This document shows positions 32,962-41,986 of a stretch of DNA of 64,000 nt, piece after piece. How positions within the stretch are numbered: position 1 is the first letter of the stretch; each line of letters begins with the position of its first letter. Made by a program: the position numbers and the translations under genes. The notes beneath the pieces were generated by a model. It had not been told where the DNA came from. It worked only from the letters and a program-made list of their open reading frames with translations, and did not search any database. The DNA is from Cryptosporangium phraense (GTDB lineage Bacteria > Actinomycetota > Actinomycetes > Mycobacteriales > Cryptosporangiaceae), in NCBI RefSeq assembly GCF_006912135.1, contig NZ_VIRS01000004.1, forward strand, positions 62,001 to 126,000. The letters are read 5' to 3'.

Positions 32962-35598
32962 TCAAGGCGTCAGATTCTGGACATACTTCGCCTCGGATCG
33001 GATCGTTTCCGGGCGCCACCTCATCGCCGTTGTCTCACCGTTCCGCCAGAGTTCAACCTGGTCGCTGTAGTGATCGGAGAACGGATGGCCGGACTCCCCG
33101 GTCAGGTTCACCCAGCGTGACCGGTCGAGGTCGGCCAGGTCGACGACCATCCGCATCGACGGCACCCAGTCGACCTGATAACCGTCCGGCGCGTACGACC
33201 CGGTCGCGTCCACCACGCTGCTGCCGCCGGCCAGCTTGTACGGCCCGCGATTGAAGATCGCCTCGATCAACCCGATGCCGGAGTCCCCGAACGACTGGTT
33301 GCGGATCGTGAGCGTGTGCAGGTCACCCCACCGCCACTCCGACGGGTCGTCGCCGAGCCGGTCGGTCAGCTCGTCCACGGCATCCGACGACGCCAGCCGC
33401 AGGATGTCGTCCCGCTTCTCCACCGCCGCCGTACCCTTCCGGTCCCACCAGGGCGACGTCGGATCACGCAGCAGATTGCTCACGACCTCGAACCAGCGGC
33501 TCCCGCCGTCCGGCCGTAGATCCGCAGGCAGCTCGTCGAACGTCCGCGACAGCAGCGCCCGCCAGACCGCGTTGAAGTACGCGGCCGCGGCCGAGTTCTC
33601 GGTCTGGTTGTAGTCCCACGTCTTCAGCAGCGACGTCGAGTCGAACGGCTCCAGCAGCGGCACCAGTTCCTTGGCGATCCCGCTCTGAGTGTCCATCTGA
33701 ATCTCCGACATGTCGGCCGCGTCGATCTTCCCGACCGCGAACTTCGCCTGGAGCCGGGCCTCGATCCGGGAACTCCGGTAGCCGTAGTCCCAGTCGTAGC
33801 CCAGGATCGGCCCGGCCCCCTCGGCCACCGGCGCCTGGTTCGCGGTGACGACGTATCCAGCGGGCGGGTTGTAGGCGTACGGCATCTGCTCGAACGGCAC
33901 CGAGCCCGCCCAGTCGTAGCTGGGATTCCAGCCCGGCACCGGGAACAGCCCGTCGCCGCTGCCGCGGACCGGGATCGTGCCCGGGGCCTGGTAGCCGATG
34001 TTCCCGTCGACGTCGGCGTAGATCATGTTCTGGGCCGGCACTGCGAAGTTCCGGGCGGCCGCCCGGAACTGGTCGAAGTTCTGCGCGGTGTTCAGCGCGA
34101 ACAGCGCGTCCGCGGTGCGGCCGGGCGTCAGCGCGGTCCACTGCAGGGCGACCGCGTAGGCCGGCGACGCCGGCCTGGCCTTCTGCGTCGGCACCCCGGC
34201 CGCGTCCACGCCCGGTTTCGCGCCGACCTTCCTGAGGTCCGCGTCCTGGTCGGACAGCAACGGTCCGTGCACGGTGCTGCGAATCGTCAGTCGGACGTCG
34301 TCCCCGCCGGCGACCTTGATCGTCTCCGTGCGGGTGACCAGCGGAACCTGGTCGCCGTCGCGCTCGTACGAGTTCCCGTCGACCTTTTCCAGGTACAGGT
34401 CGGCGACGTCCGGCCCGAGGTTCGTGAAGCCCCAGGCGATCCGGGCGTTGTGGCCGATGACGATGCCGGGGACGCCGGAGAAGCCGAACCCGGAGACGTC
34501 GACCGGGCAGGCCGCGCTCGCCCTCGTGCAGTGCAGGCCGATCTGGTACCAGATCGACGGCATGACCGGCCCGAGGTGCGGGTCGTTGGCCAGCAGCGGC
34601 TTGCCGGTCGTCGTGTGGGTGCCGGAGACCACCCAGGAGTTCGATCCGAGCCCGTCGCCGATGCCGAGCAGCTGCGGGATCCGGTTCAGCCTGTCCCCGA
34701 GGTCTTCGAGCGACCCGCTCAGCGAGCTCAGCGCGGCCTGCACGGCCGCGTCCGGGCCGGTGCCCCCGCCCCCGCCGCCCGCGGTACCCGGCCGGGCCGC
34801 CCCGGAGGATCGGCTCGGCGACGTCGGGGACGGCGCCGACGGCTTGAACGCCCCGTCGACGATCGCGCCGGACTTCAGGATCGGCGGGTGCTCCTGGTAC
34901 GGGTAGGCCGGGAACAGCTCGTTGATCTGGTCCCAGGTGAGGCCGGCGGCCAGCAGCCGGGCCCGCTCCAGCTCCTCGGACATGTTGCTGCGCAGGTCCC
35001 AGGCCATCGCCTTGAGCCAGGCCAGGCTGTCGACCGGCGACCACTTCTCGATGCGGTACCCCGAGTTCTGCAGCTTCAGCACCGCGTACTCGACGCCGGC
35101 CGACGTGCCCTGGTGCTCGCTGATCCAGGCGTTGACGCCGGCCGCGTACGACTCGAGCCAGCTCCGGGTCTGCGGTGAGAGCAGCGGCAGCTCCTGCTCG
35201 GCGACCCGGCGCCAGCCCATCGTCCGGATGTACTTGTCGGTGTCGACCTGCGACTTCCCGAACAGCTCGGAGAGGCGGCCGGCGGTGACGTGCCGACGGA
35301 AGTCCATCTCCCAGAACCGGTCGGTCGCGTGCAGGTAGCCCTCGGCCTTGAACAGGTCGTCGGCGTTGTCCGCGTAGATCTGCGGGACGCCGTAGGAGTC
35401 CCGGTAGACGTGCACGGTCGACGAGAGCCCGGGCACGGCCACGGTCCCGGTCCAGTCGGGCAAGGATTTGCGGAACGTGAAGAACACCGTGCCCGCCACC
35501 AGGCAGGCCACCACCACGATCGTGATGACCAGATACAGGCCGAACAGCCGCAGAACCCTAACCGCGTTCACAACCGGAGAATTTAAGCCCTGGGGCAC
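32962..35598 (-). CDS. Penicillin acylase family amidohydrolase
   Basis: An 878-residue Ntn-hydrolase precursor. A single N-terminal membrane helix (about residues 17-42) anchors or exports it. TVHVYRDSYGVPQIYADNADDLFKAEGYLHATDRFWEMDFRRH is the alpha-chain signature. Autoprocessing should occur before Ser in LGSNSWVVSGTHTTTGKPLLANDPH (about residue 318), giving the catalytic N-terminal Ser of the beta chain. A Pro/Ser/Gly-rich spacer precedes this site. The family cleaves acyl amides, including beta-lactam side chains and acyl-homoserine lactones; the substrate here is unknown. The GTG at 35598 has only a weak ribosome binding site. It is divergent from a metallo-hydrolase. Confidence 0.92.
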   Translation of the reverse strand: MPQGLNSPVVNAVRVLRLFGLYLVITIVVVACLVAGTVFFTFRKSLPDWTGTVAVPGLSSTVHVYRDSYGVPQIYADNADDLFKAEGYLHATDRFWEMDFRRHVTAGRLSELFGKSQVDTDKYIRTMGWRRVAEQELPLLSPQTRSWLESYAAGVNAWISEHQGTSAGVEYAVLKLQNSGYRIEKWSPVDSLAWLKAMAWDLRSNMSEELERARLLAAGLTWDQINELFPAYPYQEHPPILKSGAIVDGAFKPSAPSPTSPSRSSGAARPGTAGGGGGGTGPDAAVQAALSSLSGSLEDLGDRLNRIPQLLGIGDGLGSNSWVVSGTHTTTGKPLLANDPHLGPVMPSIWYQIGLHCTRASAACPVDVSGFGFSGVPGIVIGHNARIAWGFTNLGPDVADLYLEKVDGNSYERDGDQVPLVTRTETIKVAGGDDVRLTIRSTVHGPLLSDQDADLRKVGAKPGVDAAGVPTQKARPASPAYAVALQWTALTPGRTADALFALNTAQNFDQFRAAARNFAVPAQNMIYADVDGNIGYQAPGTIPVRGSGDGLFPVPGWNPSYDWAGSVPFEQMPYAYNPPAGYVVTANQAPVAEGAGPILGYDWDYGYRSSRIEARLQAKFAVGKIDAADMSEIQMDTQSGIAKELVPLLEPFDSTSLLKTWDYNQTENSAAAAYFNAVWRALLSRTFDELPADLRPDGGSRWFEVVSNLLRDPTSPWWDRKGTAAVEKRDDILRLASSDAVDELTDRLGDDPSEWRWGDLHTLTIRNQSFGDSGIGLIEAIFNRGPYKLAGGSSVVDATGSYAPDGYQVDWVPSMRMVVDLADLDRSRWVNLTGESGHPFSDHYSDQVELWRNGETTAMRWRPETIRSEAKYVQNLTP

Positions 35599-35651
35599 TC
35601 GCCGGGCGCAGTTAGCCTGGTAATCAGCTCTCTGGAAAAAAGGGGTGGCTC

Positions 35652-36653
35652 ATGTTGGACGCCGACCGGCTCGCCCGCGCTCGTCGAACCCGCCTCAACG
35701 CCGACCGCCGCAAGCGCGGCGACCGGATCTGGCCCGAGTCCTTCACCGACCGTCTGACCAGCCCGCTCCCGGGCCCCAGGGAGCAGCTCCAGCTGTTCCG
35801 CAACGGACGCCCGAAGGTCGACCGCGCCGACGCCGTCGACATCCCGGTCGACCGCTCCGGCTTCGTCCGGGCGACCGGCCAGGAGCAGCTCGTCGTCACC
35901 TGGGTCGGGCACGCCAGCTACGTCGTCCAGATCGGCGGGCTCACCGTGCTCACCGACCCGATCTGGTCCGACGCGATGCCCGGCGTCGCCCGCCGGGTCA
36001 CGCCGCCCGGCGTCGCCTGGGCCGACCTGCCCCCGATCGACGCGGTCGTGATCAGCCACAACCACTACGACCACCTGGACGCTCCGACGATCCGGCGTCT
36101 CCCCCGCGACACCCCGATCCTGGTGCCGGCCGCGCTCGGCGAGTGGTTCACCCGTCGCGGGTTCACCGACGTCAGCGAGTTCGACTGGTGGGAGTCGACG
36201 ACGCTGGCCGGCGTCGCGTTCGACTTCGTGCCCGCCCACCACTGGAGCCGCCGGTCGCTGACCGACACGTGCAAGACGCTCTGGGGCGGCTGGGTCCTCA
36301 CCGACGACGCCGGCCGGCGTCTGTACTTCGCCGGCGACACCGGCTACGGGCACTGGTTCAACGAGATCGGCAGCCGCTACGCGGGCATCGACCTCGCGCT
36401 GCTGCCGATCGGCGCCTACCACCCGCGCTGGTTCATGCAGCCGGTGCACCTGGACCCGGAGGAGGCCGTGCGCGCGTGCGGCGACCTGCGCGCGACGCGG
36501 ATGGCGACGATGCACTGGGGCACGTTCGTGCTCACCGGCGAACCGCTCACCGAGCCGCGCGAGCGGGCCCAGCGGGCCTGGGCCGACGCCGGGCGCCCGC
36601 GCGAGGACCTGTGGGACCTCGCGGTCGGCGAGTCCCGCGAGCTGCCTCGTTGA
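35652..36653 (+). CDS. Metallo-beta-lactamase-fold hydrolase, NAPE-PLD/UlaG-like
   Basis: 333 residues. TWVGHASYVVQIGGLTVLTDPIWSDAMPG (about 80-108) and AVVISHNHYDHLD (about 131-143) give the HxHxDH metal site. FAGDTGYGHWFNEIG and LLPIGAYHPRWFMQPVHLDPEEAV follow as in bacterial N-acyl-phosphatidylethanolamine-hydrolysing phospholipase D relatives. MHWGTFVLTGEPLTEP supplies the last His. It is likely cytoplasmic and acts on a phosphodiester or lactone. GGGG precedes the ATG. Confidence 0.9.
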   Translation: MLDADRLARARRTRLNADRRKRGDRIWPESFTDRLTSPLPGPREQLQLFRNGRPKVDRADAVDIPVDRSGFVRATGQEQLVVTWVGHASYVVQIGGLTVLTDPIWSDAMPGVARRVTPPGVAWADLPPIDAVVISHNHYDHLDAPTIRRLPRDTPILVPAALGEWFTRRGFTDVSEFDWWESTTLAGVAFDFVPAHHWSRRSLTDTCKTLWGGWVLTDDAGRRLYFAGDTGYGHWFNEIGSRYAGIDLALLPIGAYHPRWFMQPVHLDPEEAVRACGDLRATRMATMHWGTFVLTGEPLTEPRERAQRAWADAGRPREDLWDLAVGESRELPR

Positions 36654-36665
36654 GCGCGAGCCCGG

Positions 36666-37421
36666 CTACTCCCGCGATCCCAGCTGCACGTACCCCTCGA
36701 GGTGGATCCGCAGCATCCGCCGACCCTGGGTGAGCACTTCCTCGTCGCCCTGCGGATCCCGGCTGAACGCGAACTTGATCAGCGCGTCCGCGACCTTCGT
36801 CGTCGTCAGCAGGGCCAGCCGTAGCGACGGCGTGTCGACGACGCCGAACCGGGTGTGCAGCAGCGTGGCGACCCGCCCGGCCAACACCGAGTCGTTGTCC
36901 TGGGTCGGGTCGAGCAGGTGCGTGTCGACGATGTCGCCGAAGCGCACGGCCCGGAACCCGGGGTGATGACGGCACAGGTCGACGTAGATGTCGAAGGCGC
37001 CCTCGACCGTCGCCCACCAGTTCTCGTAGCCGCTCTCGGCCAGCATCGTGTCGAGACGCTCGGCGAACACGGTCATGTTGCGGGCCGACAGCGCCTTCAC
37101 CGCGGCCCGCTTGTCGGCGAAGAACTGGTAGAAGGACCCGGGCGAGACCCGGGCCCGGCGGGCGATGAGGCTCGTCGTCGTCGCCTCGTAGCCGCGCTCG
37201 GCCACCAGGTCGCCGGCCGCGTCGAGGATGCGCTCGACGCGCTGCCGACTTCGCTGCTGGCTGGGCATCCTTCGGAGCGGCTCGGCCGAGGAGTGCTCGG
37301 GAAGCCACAGGTCGGGCTCACGCCCCGGGCCCCGTCTCGGACCCGGACGCGCTCCAGCACGACCGCCGAGCGGTCGTGACGGCTTTCCGGGGATCTGCGC
37401 CGTCTGTCGGACTGTGGTCAC
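36666..37421 (-). CDS. TetR family transcriptional regulator
   Basis: 251 residues from 37421; MPSQQRSRQRVERILDAAG at residue 52 is a plausible shorter start that would remove a proline/arginine-rich extension. The HTH region is ERILDAAGDLVAERGYEATTTSLIARRARVSPGSFYQFFADKRAAVKAL, a standard TetR signature. The ligand domain ends near the C-terminus. It is convergent with the metallo-hydrolase and 102 bases from the divergent PLP enzyme, so either may be a target. Confidence 0.9.
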   Translation of the reverse strand: MTTVRQTAQIPGKPSRPLGGRAGARPGPRRGPGREPDLWLPEHSSAEPLRRMPSQQRSRQRVERILDAAGDLVAERGYEATTTSLIARRARVSPGSFYQFFADKRAAVKALSARNMTVFAERLDTMLAESGYENWWATVEGAFDIYVDLCRHHPGFRAVRFGDIVDTHLLDPTQDNDSVLAGRVATLLHTRFGVVDTPSLRLALLTTTKVADALIKFAFSRDPQGDEEVLTQGRRMLRIHLEGYVQLGSRE

Positions 37422-37523
37422 GGACTGAGTATCTCTTGTGAAGACGCTTCAGAGGTGCACGGCCGGACTTAGGCTGTGGTCCGGCCCGATCCGGACCTGG
37501 GGAACGACGACTGGAGGCGCCGG

Positions 37524-38975
37524 ATGGCACGGCCCGGCAATTCACCTGGCAATTCGCCTGGTCACGCGGGTTTCCCCGGCTCCGAAGGCACACCCGACGA
37601 TTCGCCGACGATGCCATTGCCGGCCGCCCACCCGGCCGCCGAAACAGAGCCTCGGCGCGCGCATCCCGCACCCGCTCAGCCCCGTACCCGCGGTGGTTCG
37701 CCGCATAGCGTAGAAAAAAGTGCGGAACCGGACATCGAGCCGCGCAACCACCTGTCGCCGGAGGCGACCTTCGCCCGGCTCGAAACGGCGACCGCCCACC
37801 TGGAGCCACCGTTCGCGATCCTCGACCGGAGCGCGTTCCGCGCGAACGCGGTCGCGCTGACGCGGCGGGCCGCGGGGACGCCGATCCGGATCGCCAGTAA
37901 GTCGGTCCGCTGCCGGACGGCGCTGATCGAGGCGCTGTCGCTCGACGGGTTCGCCGGAGTGCTCGGGTACACGCTCCCGGAGGCGCTCTGGCTGGCCGCG
38001 GGCGAGGGCGCGAGCGCGTTCAGCGACGTGGTCGTGGGCTACCCGACCGCCAACCGGGCCGCGCTGAAGCAGCTGGCCGACGACGAACGGCTGGCCGGCC
38101 GGGTCACGCTGATGATCGACTCGATCGACCAGCTCGACCTGATCGACGAGGTCGCGCCGCCCGGACGCCGGGCCGAGCTCCAGGTCTGCCTCGACCTGGA
38201 CTCCTCGCTGCGGATCGGGCGCCGGGTACACATCGGTGTACGGCGGTCGCCGGTGCATACCCCGGCCGACGCGGCCGTGCTGGCCCGGCGGGTCGCGCTC
38301 CGGCCGGGTTTCCGGATCACCGGCGTGATGTCGTACGAGGCGCAGATCGCCGGGGTCGGCGACGCGCCGCCGGGGCGGTTCTTCCGCGGGCTGGCCGTCC
38401 GCTGGATGCAGCGGCGCTCCTGGAAGGAGCTGCTGGAACGGCGGGCCACGGTGATCGACGCGGTGCAGAACGCGCTGCAGCAGGTCGGGGCCGAGCCGCT
38501 GCGGTTCGTGAACGCGGGCGGCACCGGCAGCGTGGAGAAGACCGCCGCGGATCCGGTGGTGACCGAGGTCGCGGCCGGTTCCGGCCTCTACGGGCCGACG
38601 CTGTTCGACACCTATCGCGCGTTCACGCCCCGCCCGGCCGCGATGTTCGCGGTCCAGGTCGTGCGCCGTCCGGCCCGCGGCTGGGTGACCGCGGCCGGTG
38701 GCGGGTGGATCGCGTCCGGTCCTCCCGGACCCGACCGCTTGCCGACGCCGGTTTTTCCTCCGAACCTGACGATGGCCCCCACGGAAATGGCCGGTGAGGT
38801 GCAGACTCCGCTGCATGGCGACGCTGCGGACGCGCTGAAGCTCGGTGACCGCGTGTGGTTCCGGCACGCGAAGGCCGGCGAGCTCTGCGAGCACGTGGAC
38901 GTCCTGCACGTCGTCGACGGAGACCGGGTGGTGGACGTGGTGCCGACCTACCGGGGTGAAGGCCGAGCATTCTGA
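37524..38975 (+). CDS. Fold-type III PLP enzyme (amino acid deaminase/aldolase type)
   Basis: 483 residues from the ATG at 37524, which follows TGGAGG; a GTG at 37476 is possible but unsupported. The first 75 residues are disordered. ILDRSAFRANAVALTRRA and PIRIASKSVR (Lys about residue 124, the PLP Schiff base) are the alanine-racemase-like barrel start. FAGVLGYTLPEALWLAAG and FVNAGGTGSVEKTA follow, and a C-terminal beta domain (GDRVWFRHAKAGELCEHVD) resembles D-serine dehydratase and D-threonine aldolase, with His and Cys for a metal. It sits 10 bases before a sugar-lactone oxidase, a pairing also found in mycobacteria (Rv1769/Rv1771 region). The substrate is not established. Confidence 0.85.
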   Translation: MARPGNSPGNSPGHAGFPGSEGTPDDSPTMPLPAAHPAAETEPRRAHPAPAQPRTRGGSPHSVEKSAEPDIEPRNHLSPEATFARLETATAHLEPPFAILDRSAFRANAVALTRRAAGTPIRIASKSVRCRTALIEALSLDGFAGVLGYTLPEALWLAAGEGASAFSDVVVGYPTANRAALKQLADDERLAGRVTLMIDSIDQLDLIDEVAPPGRRAELQVCLDLDSSLRIGRRVHIGVRRSPVHTPADAAVLARRVALRPGFRITGVMSYEAQIAGVGDAPPGRFFRGLAVRWMQRRSWKELLERRATVIDAVQNALQQVGAEPLRFVNAGGTGSVEKTAADPVVTEVAAGSGLYGPTLFDTYRAFTPRPAAMFAVQVVRRPARGWVTAAGGGWIASGPPGPDRLPTPVFPPNLTMAPTEMAGEVQTPLHGDAADALKLGDRVWFRHAKAGELCEHVDVLHVVDGDRVVDVVPTYRGEGRAF

Positions 38976-38985
38976 GGAGCAGCCG

Positions 38986-40308
38986 ATGACGGTCGTGGCG
39001 CCGCCCGCCCAGACGTGGGTGAACTGGGGTCGCAATCAGCGCTGGACACCGGCGGCGGTGGCGACACCGGCGAGCGTCTCCGACCTGGCCGCTGTGCTGA
39101 TGGAGGCAGCCGACCGCGGGCTGCGGGTCAAGCCGATCGGCGCCGCGCACTCGTTCACCGCGATCGCGGCCACCGACGGGGTCCAGATCTCGCTGGACGC
39201 GCTGACCGGCGTGGTGCGGGCTGATACCTCGTCGGGGCTGGTCACGCTGCGGGGCGGCACCCGGCTGCGGGACATTCCCCGGCTGCTCGCGCCCTACCGG
39301 CTGGCGATGACGAACCTCGGCGACATCGACTCCCAGTCGATCGCGGGCGCGATCTCGACCGGCACGCACGGCACCGGCGCGTCGTTCGGAGGCATCGCGA
39401 CGCAGGTGCGGGGGCTCACGCTGGTGCTGGCCGACGGGTCGGTCGTCGAGTGTTCTTCCTCGGTGGAGCCGTCGCTGTTCGAGGCGGCCCGGCTGGGGCT
39501 CGGGGCGATCGGCGTGATCGCGGCCGTGACCCTGCAGTGCGAGCCGGCGTTCTTGCTGCGTGCGGTGGAGAAGCCGATGCCGCTCGGCGCGATGCTCGAC
39601 TCGTTCGACGACCACTGCGAGGCCCACGATCACGTCGAGTTCTACTGGTTCCCGCACACGTCGGGGACGCTCTACAAGCAGCACACGCGGCTGCCTGCCT
39701 CGTCCGAACGGCGGCCGCTCTCCCGGGGCCGGGCCTGGTGGGACGACGAGTTCCTCTCGAACACGGTGTTCGCGTGGGCGTGCGAACTCGGACGGGCCGC
39801 GCCGCGGGCGATCCCGCCGCTGGCCGCGGTGTCGGCTCGGGCGCTGAGTGCGCGGGAGTACACCGACCACTCCCCCGCGGTCTTCACCACGCAGCGGCGG
39901 GTGCGGTTCCGGGAGTCGGAGTGGTCGATTCCGCGGGCGGCCCTGCGTGAGGCGATCACGGCCATCGGCCGGGTGATCGACCGGCGCGGGTGGCGGATCT
40001 CTTTTCCGGTCGAGGTGCGGGTCGCGGCGGCTGACGATCTGTGGATGTCGACGGCGTACGGGCGGGATTCCGCTTACGTCGCGGTGCACCAGTACCACCG
40101 GACGCCACACGAGGAGTATTTCCGGGCGGTTCAGGAGATCATGGTGGGGTTGGAGGGGCGGCCGCATTGGGGTAAGTTGCACTATTTGGATGCCGCTGGG
40201 TTGGCTGGGCGGTATCCGCGGTTTGGTGAGTTCCTGGAGGTTCGGGATCGCGTGGATCCGACCCGGCGGTTCGGGAATGCGCACCTGGAACAGATTCTCG
40301 GGTCGTAG
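38986..40308 (+). CDS. D-arabinono-/L-gulono-1,4-lactone oxidase family
   Basis: A 440-residue FAD oxidoreductase (VAO fold). VNWGRNQRWTPAAVATPASVSDLAAVL opens the FAD domain. IGAAHSFTAIAATDGVQISL is the FAD contact motif and SIAGAISTGTHGTGASFGGIA completes it. The C-terminal HWGKLHYLDA and RFGNAHLEQIL are typical of aldonolactone oxidases. It oxidises sugar lactones toward ascorbate-like products. GAGGAGC lies five bases before the ATG. It is co-transcribed with the PLP enzyme. Whether oxygen or cytochrome is the acceptor cannot be read from sequence. Confidence 0.92.
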   Translation: MTVVAPPAQTWVNWGRNQRWTPAAVATPASVSDLAAVLMEAADRGLRVKPIGAAHSFTAIAATDGVQISLDALTGVVRADTSSGLVTLRGGTRLRDIPRLLAPYRLAMTNLGDIDSQSIAGAISTGTHGTGASFGGIATQVRGLTLVLADGSVVECSSSVEPSLFEAARLGLGAIGVIAAVTLQCEPAFLLRAVEKPMPLGAMLDSFDDHCEAHDHVEFYWFPHTSGTLYKQHTRLPASSERRPLSRGRAWWDDEFLSNTVFAWACELGRAAPRAIPPLAAVSARALSAREYTDHSPAVFTTQRRVRFRESEWSIPRAALREAITAIGRVIDRRGWRISFPVEVRVAAADDLWMSTAYGRDSAYVAVHQYHRTPHEEYFRAVQEIMVGLEGRPHWGKLHYLDAAGLAGRYPRFGEFLEVRDRVDPTRRFGNAHLEQILGS

Positions 40309-40435
40309 GGCGCAGCCCGACGGTCCCGGCTACGACGGAGGCTCCGCCCCAGTCGGCTGCGTTGCCTCCCGGCAGACCTTCCGCACCGAGACGGCTGGGG
40401 GCGTGTTCGAGAAGTCGGTCGTTCGTTGGTGATAC

Positions 40436-40530
40436 GTGGCTCGTGGCGCCCTGACGAACGCCGAATGGGAAGTCCTGGCGGCGGTGTCACCGCCGACGAA
40501 GCCGAGTGGTCGGCCGCCGCGTCCGCCGGC
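40436..40530 (+). pseudogene. N-terminal remnant of an IS5-type transposase
   Basis: A GTG at 40436 opens MARGALTNAEWEVLAAVSPP, very like the start of IS5/IS427-group transposases (MxRGxLTDAEWxxLxPLLPP). The upstream bases, including GTTCGAGAAGTCGGTCGTT at about 40408, resemble the left end of such elements. After about 25 codons the similarity stops and the sequence becomes Pro/Arg-rich, then joins the promoter of the small zinc protein. The right end of the element is missing. It occupies most of the 350-base space between the lactone oxidase and the zinc protein. Confidence 0.5.
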
Positions 40531-40617
40531 ACCGCCCCGGCGAGCGCCTGAACGGCCCGGGCTTGCCGGCCGACCGATCTCGGCGGGCCGTGCGCGAATT
40601 TTGTCGGGGGGTAGTGG

Positions 40618-40631
40618 TTACATCGATGTAA
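40618..40631. promoter_or_regulatory. Perfect 14-bp palindrome, probable operator
   Basis: TTACATCGATGTAA lies 30 bases before the ATG of the small zinc protein. It is fully self-complementary and AT-rich against a GC-rich background. Position and symmetry suggest a dimeric regulator such as a GntR-type protein, but the regulator is unknown. Confidence 0.55.
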
Positions 40632-40660
40632 GTCAGAGCTGTAACCCCCTGGAGGTGGAC

Positions 40661-40858
40661 ATGCGAGCCGAGCGTTGCACCGATTGCCGAAATGGGTTGG
40701 TGTCCGCGGAGGCGTGGGAGGCCTGGTTCGCCCGCTGCGACGAGGCCGCCGAGATCCTGCTGGACGAGCGGCCCGACTGCGAAGAAGAGATCGAGTGCCC
40801 GTCCTGCGGCGGCACCGGGCGCCGCCGGCGGCAAATCGTCCACCGGCACGCTGCCTGA
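40661..40858 (+). CDS. Small four-cysteine zinc-binding-type protein
   Basis: 65 residues from an ATG with GGAGG six bases upstream. MRAERCTDCRNGLV near the start and IECPSCGGTGRRRR near the end give two CxxC pairs separated by an acidic helix. CxxCxGTG recalls the DnaJ zinc-finger repeat. A palindromic operator lies directly upstream, and an IS remnant before that. Function unknown; a zinc-ribbon regulator or chaperone accessory protein is possible. Confidence 0.72.
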   Translation: MRAERCTDCRNGLVSAEAWEAWFARCDEAAEILLDERPDCEEEIECPSCGGTGRRRRQIVHRHAA

Positions 40859-40974
40859 TCCACCGTAAAGGCCGATTTCACCAGCGTTTTTCGGGTGACC
40901 CATCGTGAACGGCTAAGCTGTCGCACGCTTCGACAAAACGCCCGGCAGCCGCATCGACACCCCCGCGAGAGGCC

Positions 40975-41985
40975 ATGAACGCCGACCCGACGACCACTCT
41001 CACCGAGGCCGCTACCCCGCACGCCCGTCACGCCAGCGTCAGCGGTGGCGACCCCGCGCAGCCGCAGGGTGCGCTCAACGAGCTCGACCACGGGCCGAAC
41101 ACCCTCGACGCGACGATCGTGCTGCCCTGCTACAACGAGGGCCCGCACGTTCTGCTCGAGCTCGAGCGCATCACCCAGGCGATGGACGCCAGCGGCTTCC
41201 GCTACGAGCTGCTCGTGATCGACGACAAGTCGACCGACAACACGCTCGAGGTGCTGCAGGAGGCGCTGCCCCGGTTCCCGCGCATGCGGCTGATGCCGTT
41301 CCAGCGCAACGGTGGCTCGGGTACCGCGCGGCGGATCGGTAGCGCCGAGGCCTACGGGCGCATCGTGGTCTGGACCGACTCGGACATGACGTACCCGAAC
41401 GAGCGGATCCCCGAGTTCATCCAGTACCTGATCGACCACCCCGAGACCGACCAGGTCGTCGGCGCGCGCACCACCGAGCAGGGCACCCACAAGTTCCTCC
41501 GGGTGCCGGCCAAGTGGGTCATCCGCAAGGTCGCCGAGACGCTGGCCGGCACGAAGATCCCCGACCTCAACTCGGGCCTGCGAGCGTTCCGCCGCGACGT
41601 CTCGCTGCCGTACCTGCGCCTGCTGCCCCCCGGCTTCAGCTGCGTGACGACGATCACGCTGTCGTTCCTGAGCAACCAGCACACGGTCGACTACCTGCCG
41701 ATCGAGTACGCCAAGCGCGCCGGCACGTCGAAGTTCCACTTCGTCCGCGACGCCTACCGCTACATCCTCCAGGTGCTGCGGATGGTCATGTACTTCAACC
41801 CGATCAAGGTGCTGATGCCGCTGGCGTTGGTGCTGCTCGGCGTCGGGTTCGTGAAGGCGATCGTCGATGTGGTCATCTACTTCTTCCGCATCACGACGAA
41901 CTCGCTGCTGCTGATCGTGACCGGCCTGCTGATCGCGTCGGTGGCGCTGCTCGCCGACCTGATCGTCCGCTCCCGGGCCGACTGA
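40975..41985 (+). CDS. Family 2 glycosyltransferase (dolichol-phosphate mannosyltransferase-like)
   Basis: 336 residues. ATIVLPCYNEGPHVLLELERI, ELLVIDDKSTDNT and VVWTDSDMTYPNERIPEF (the DxD motif) define the GT-A fold. IPDLNSGLRAFRRDV is typical of DPM1/Arn-type polyprenyl-phosphate transferases. Two C-terminal hydrophobic helices anchor it (about 280-302 and 308-330). It probably transfers a sugar from a nucleotide to polyprenyl phosphate at the inner membrane face. A flippase-like protein follows 1 base after its stop. Confidence 0.9.
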   Translation: MNADPTTTLTEAATPHARHASVSGGDPAQPQGALNELDHGPNTLDATIVLPCYNEGPHVLLELERITQAMDASGFRYELLVIDDKSTDNTLEVLQEALPRFPRMRLMPFQRNGGSGTARRIGSAEAYGRIVVWTDSDMTYPNERIPEFIQYLIDHPETDQVVGARTTEQGTHKFLRVPAKWVIRKVAETLAGTKIPDLNSGLRAFRRDVSLPYLRLLPPGFSCVTTITLSFLSNQHTVDYLPIEYAKRAGTSKFHFVRDAYRYILQVLRMVMYFNPIKVLMPLALVLLGVGFVKAIVDVVIYFFRITTNSLLLIVTGLLIASVALLADLIVRSRAD

Positions 41986-41986
41986 C

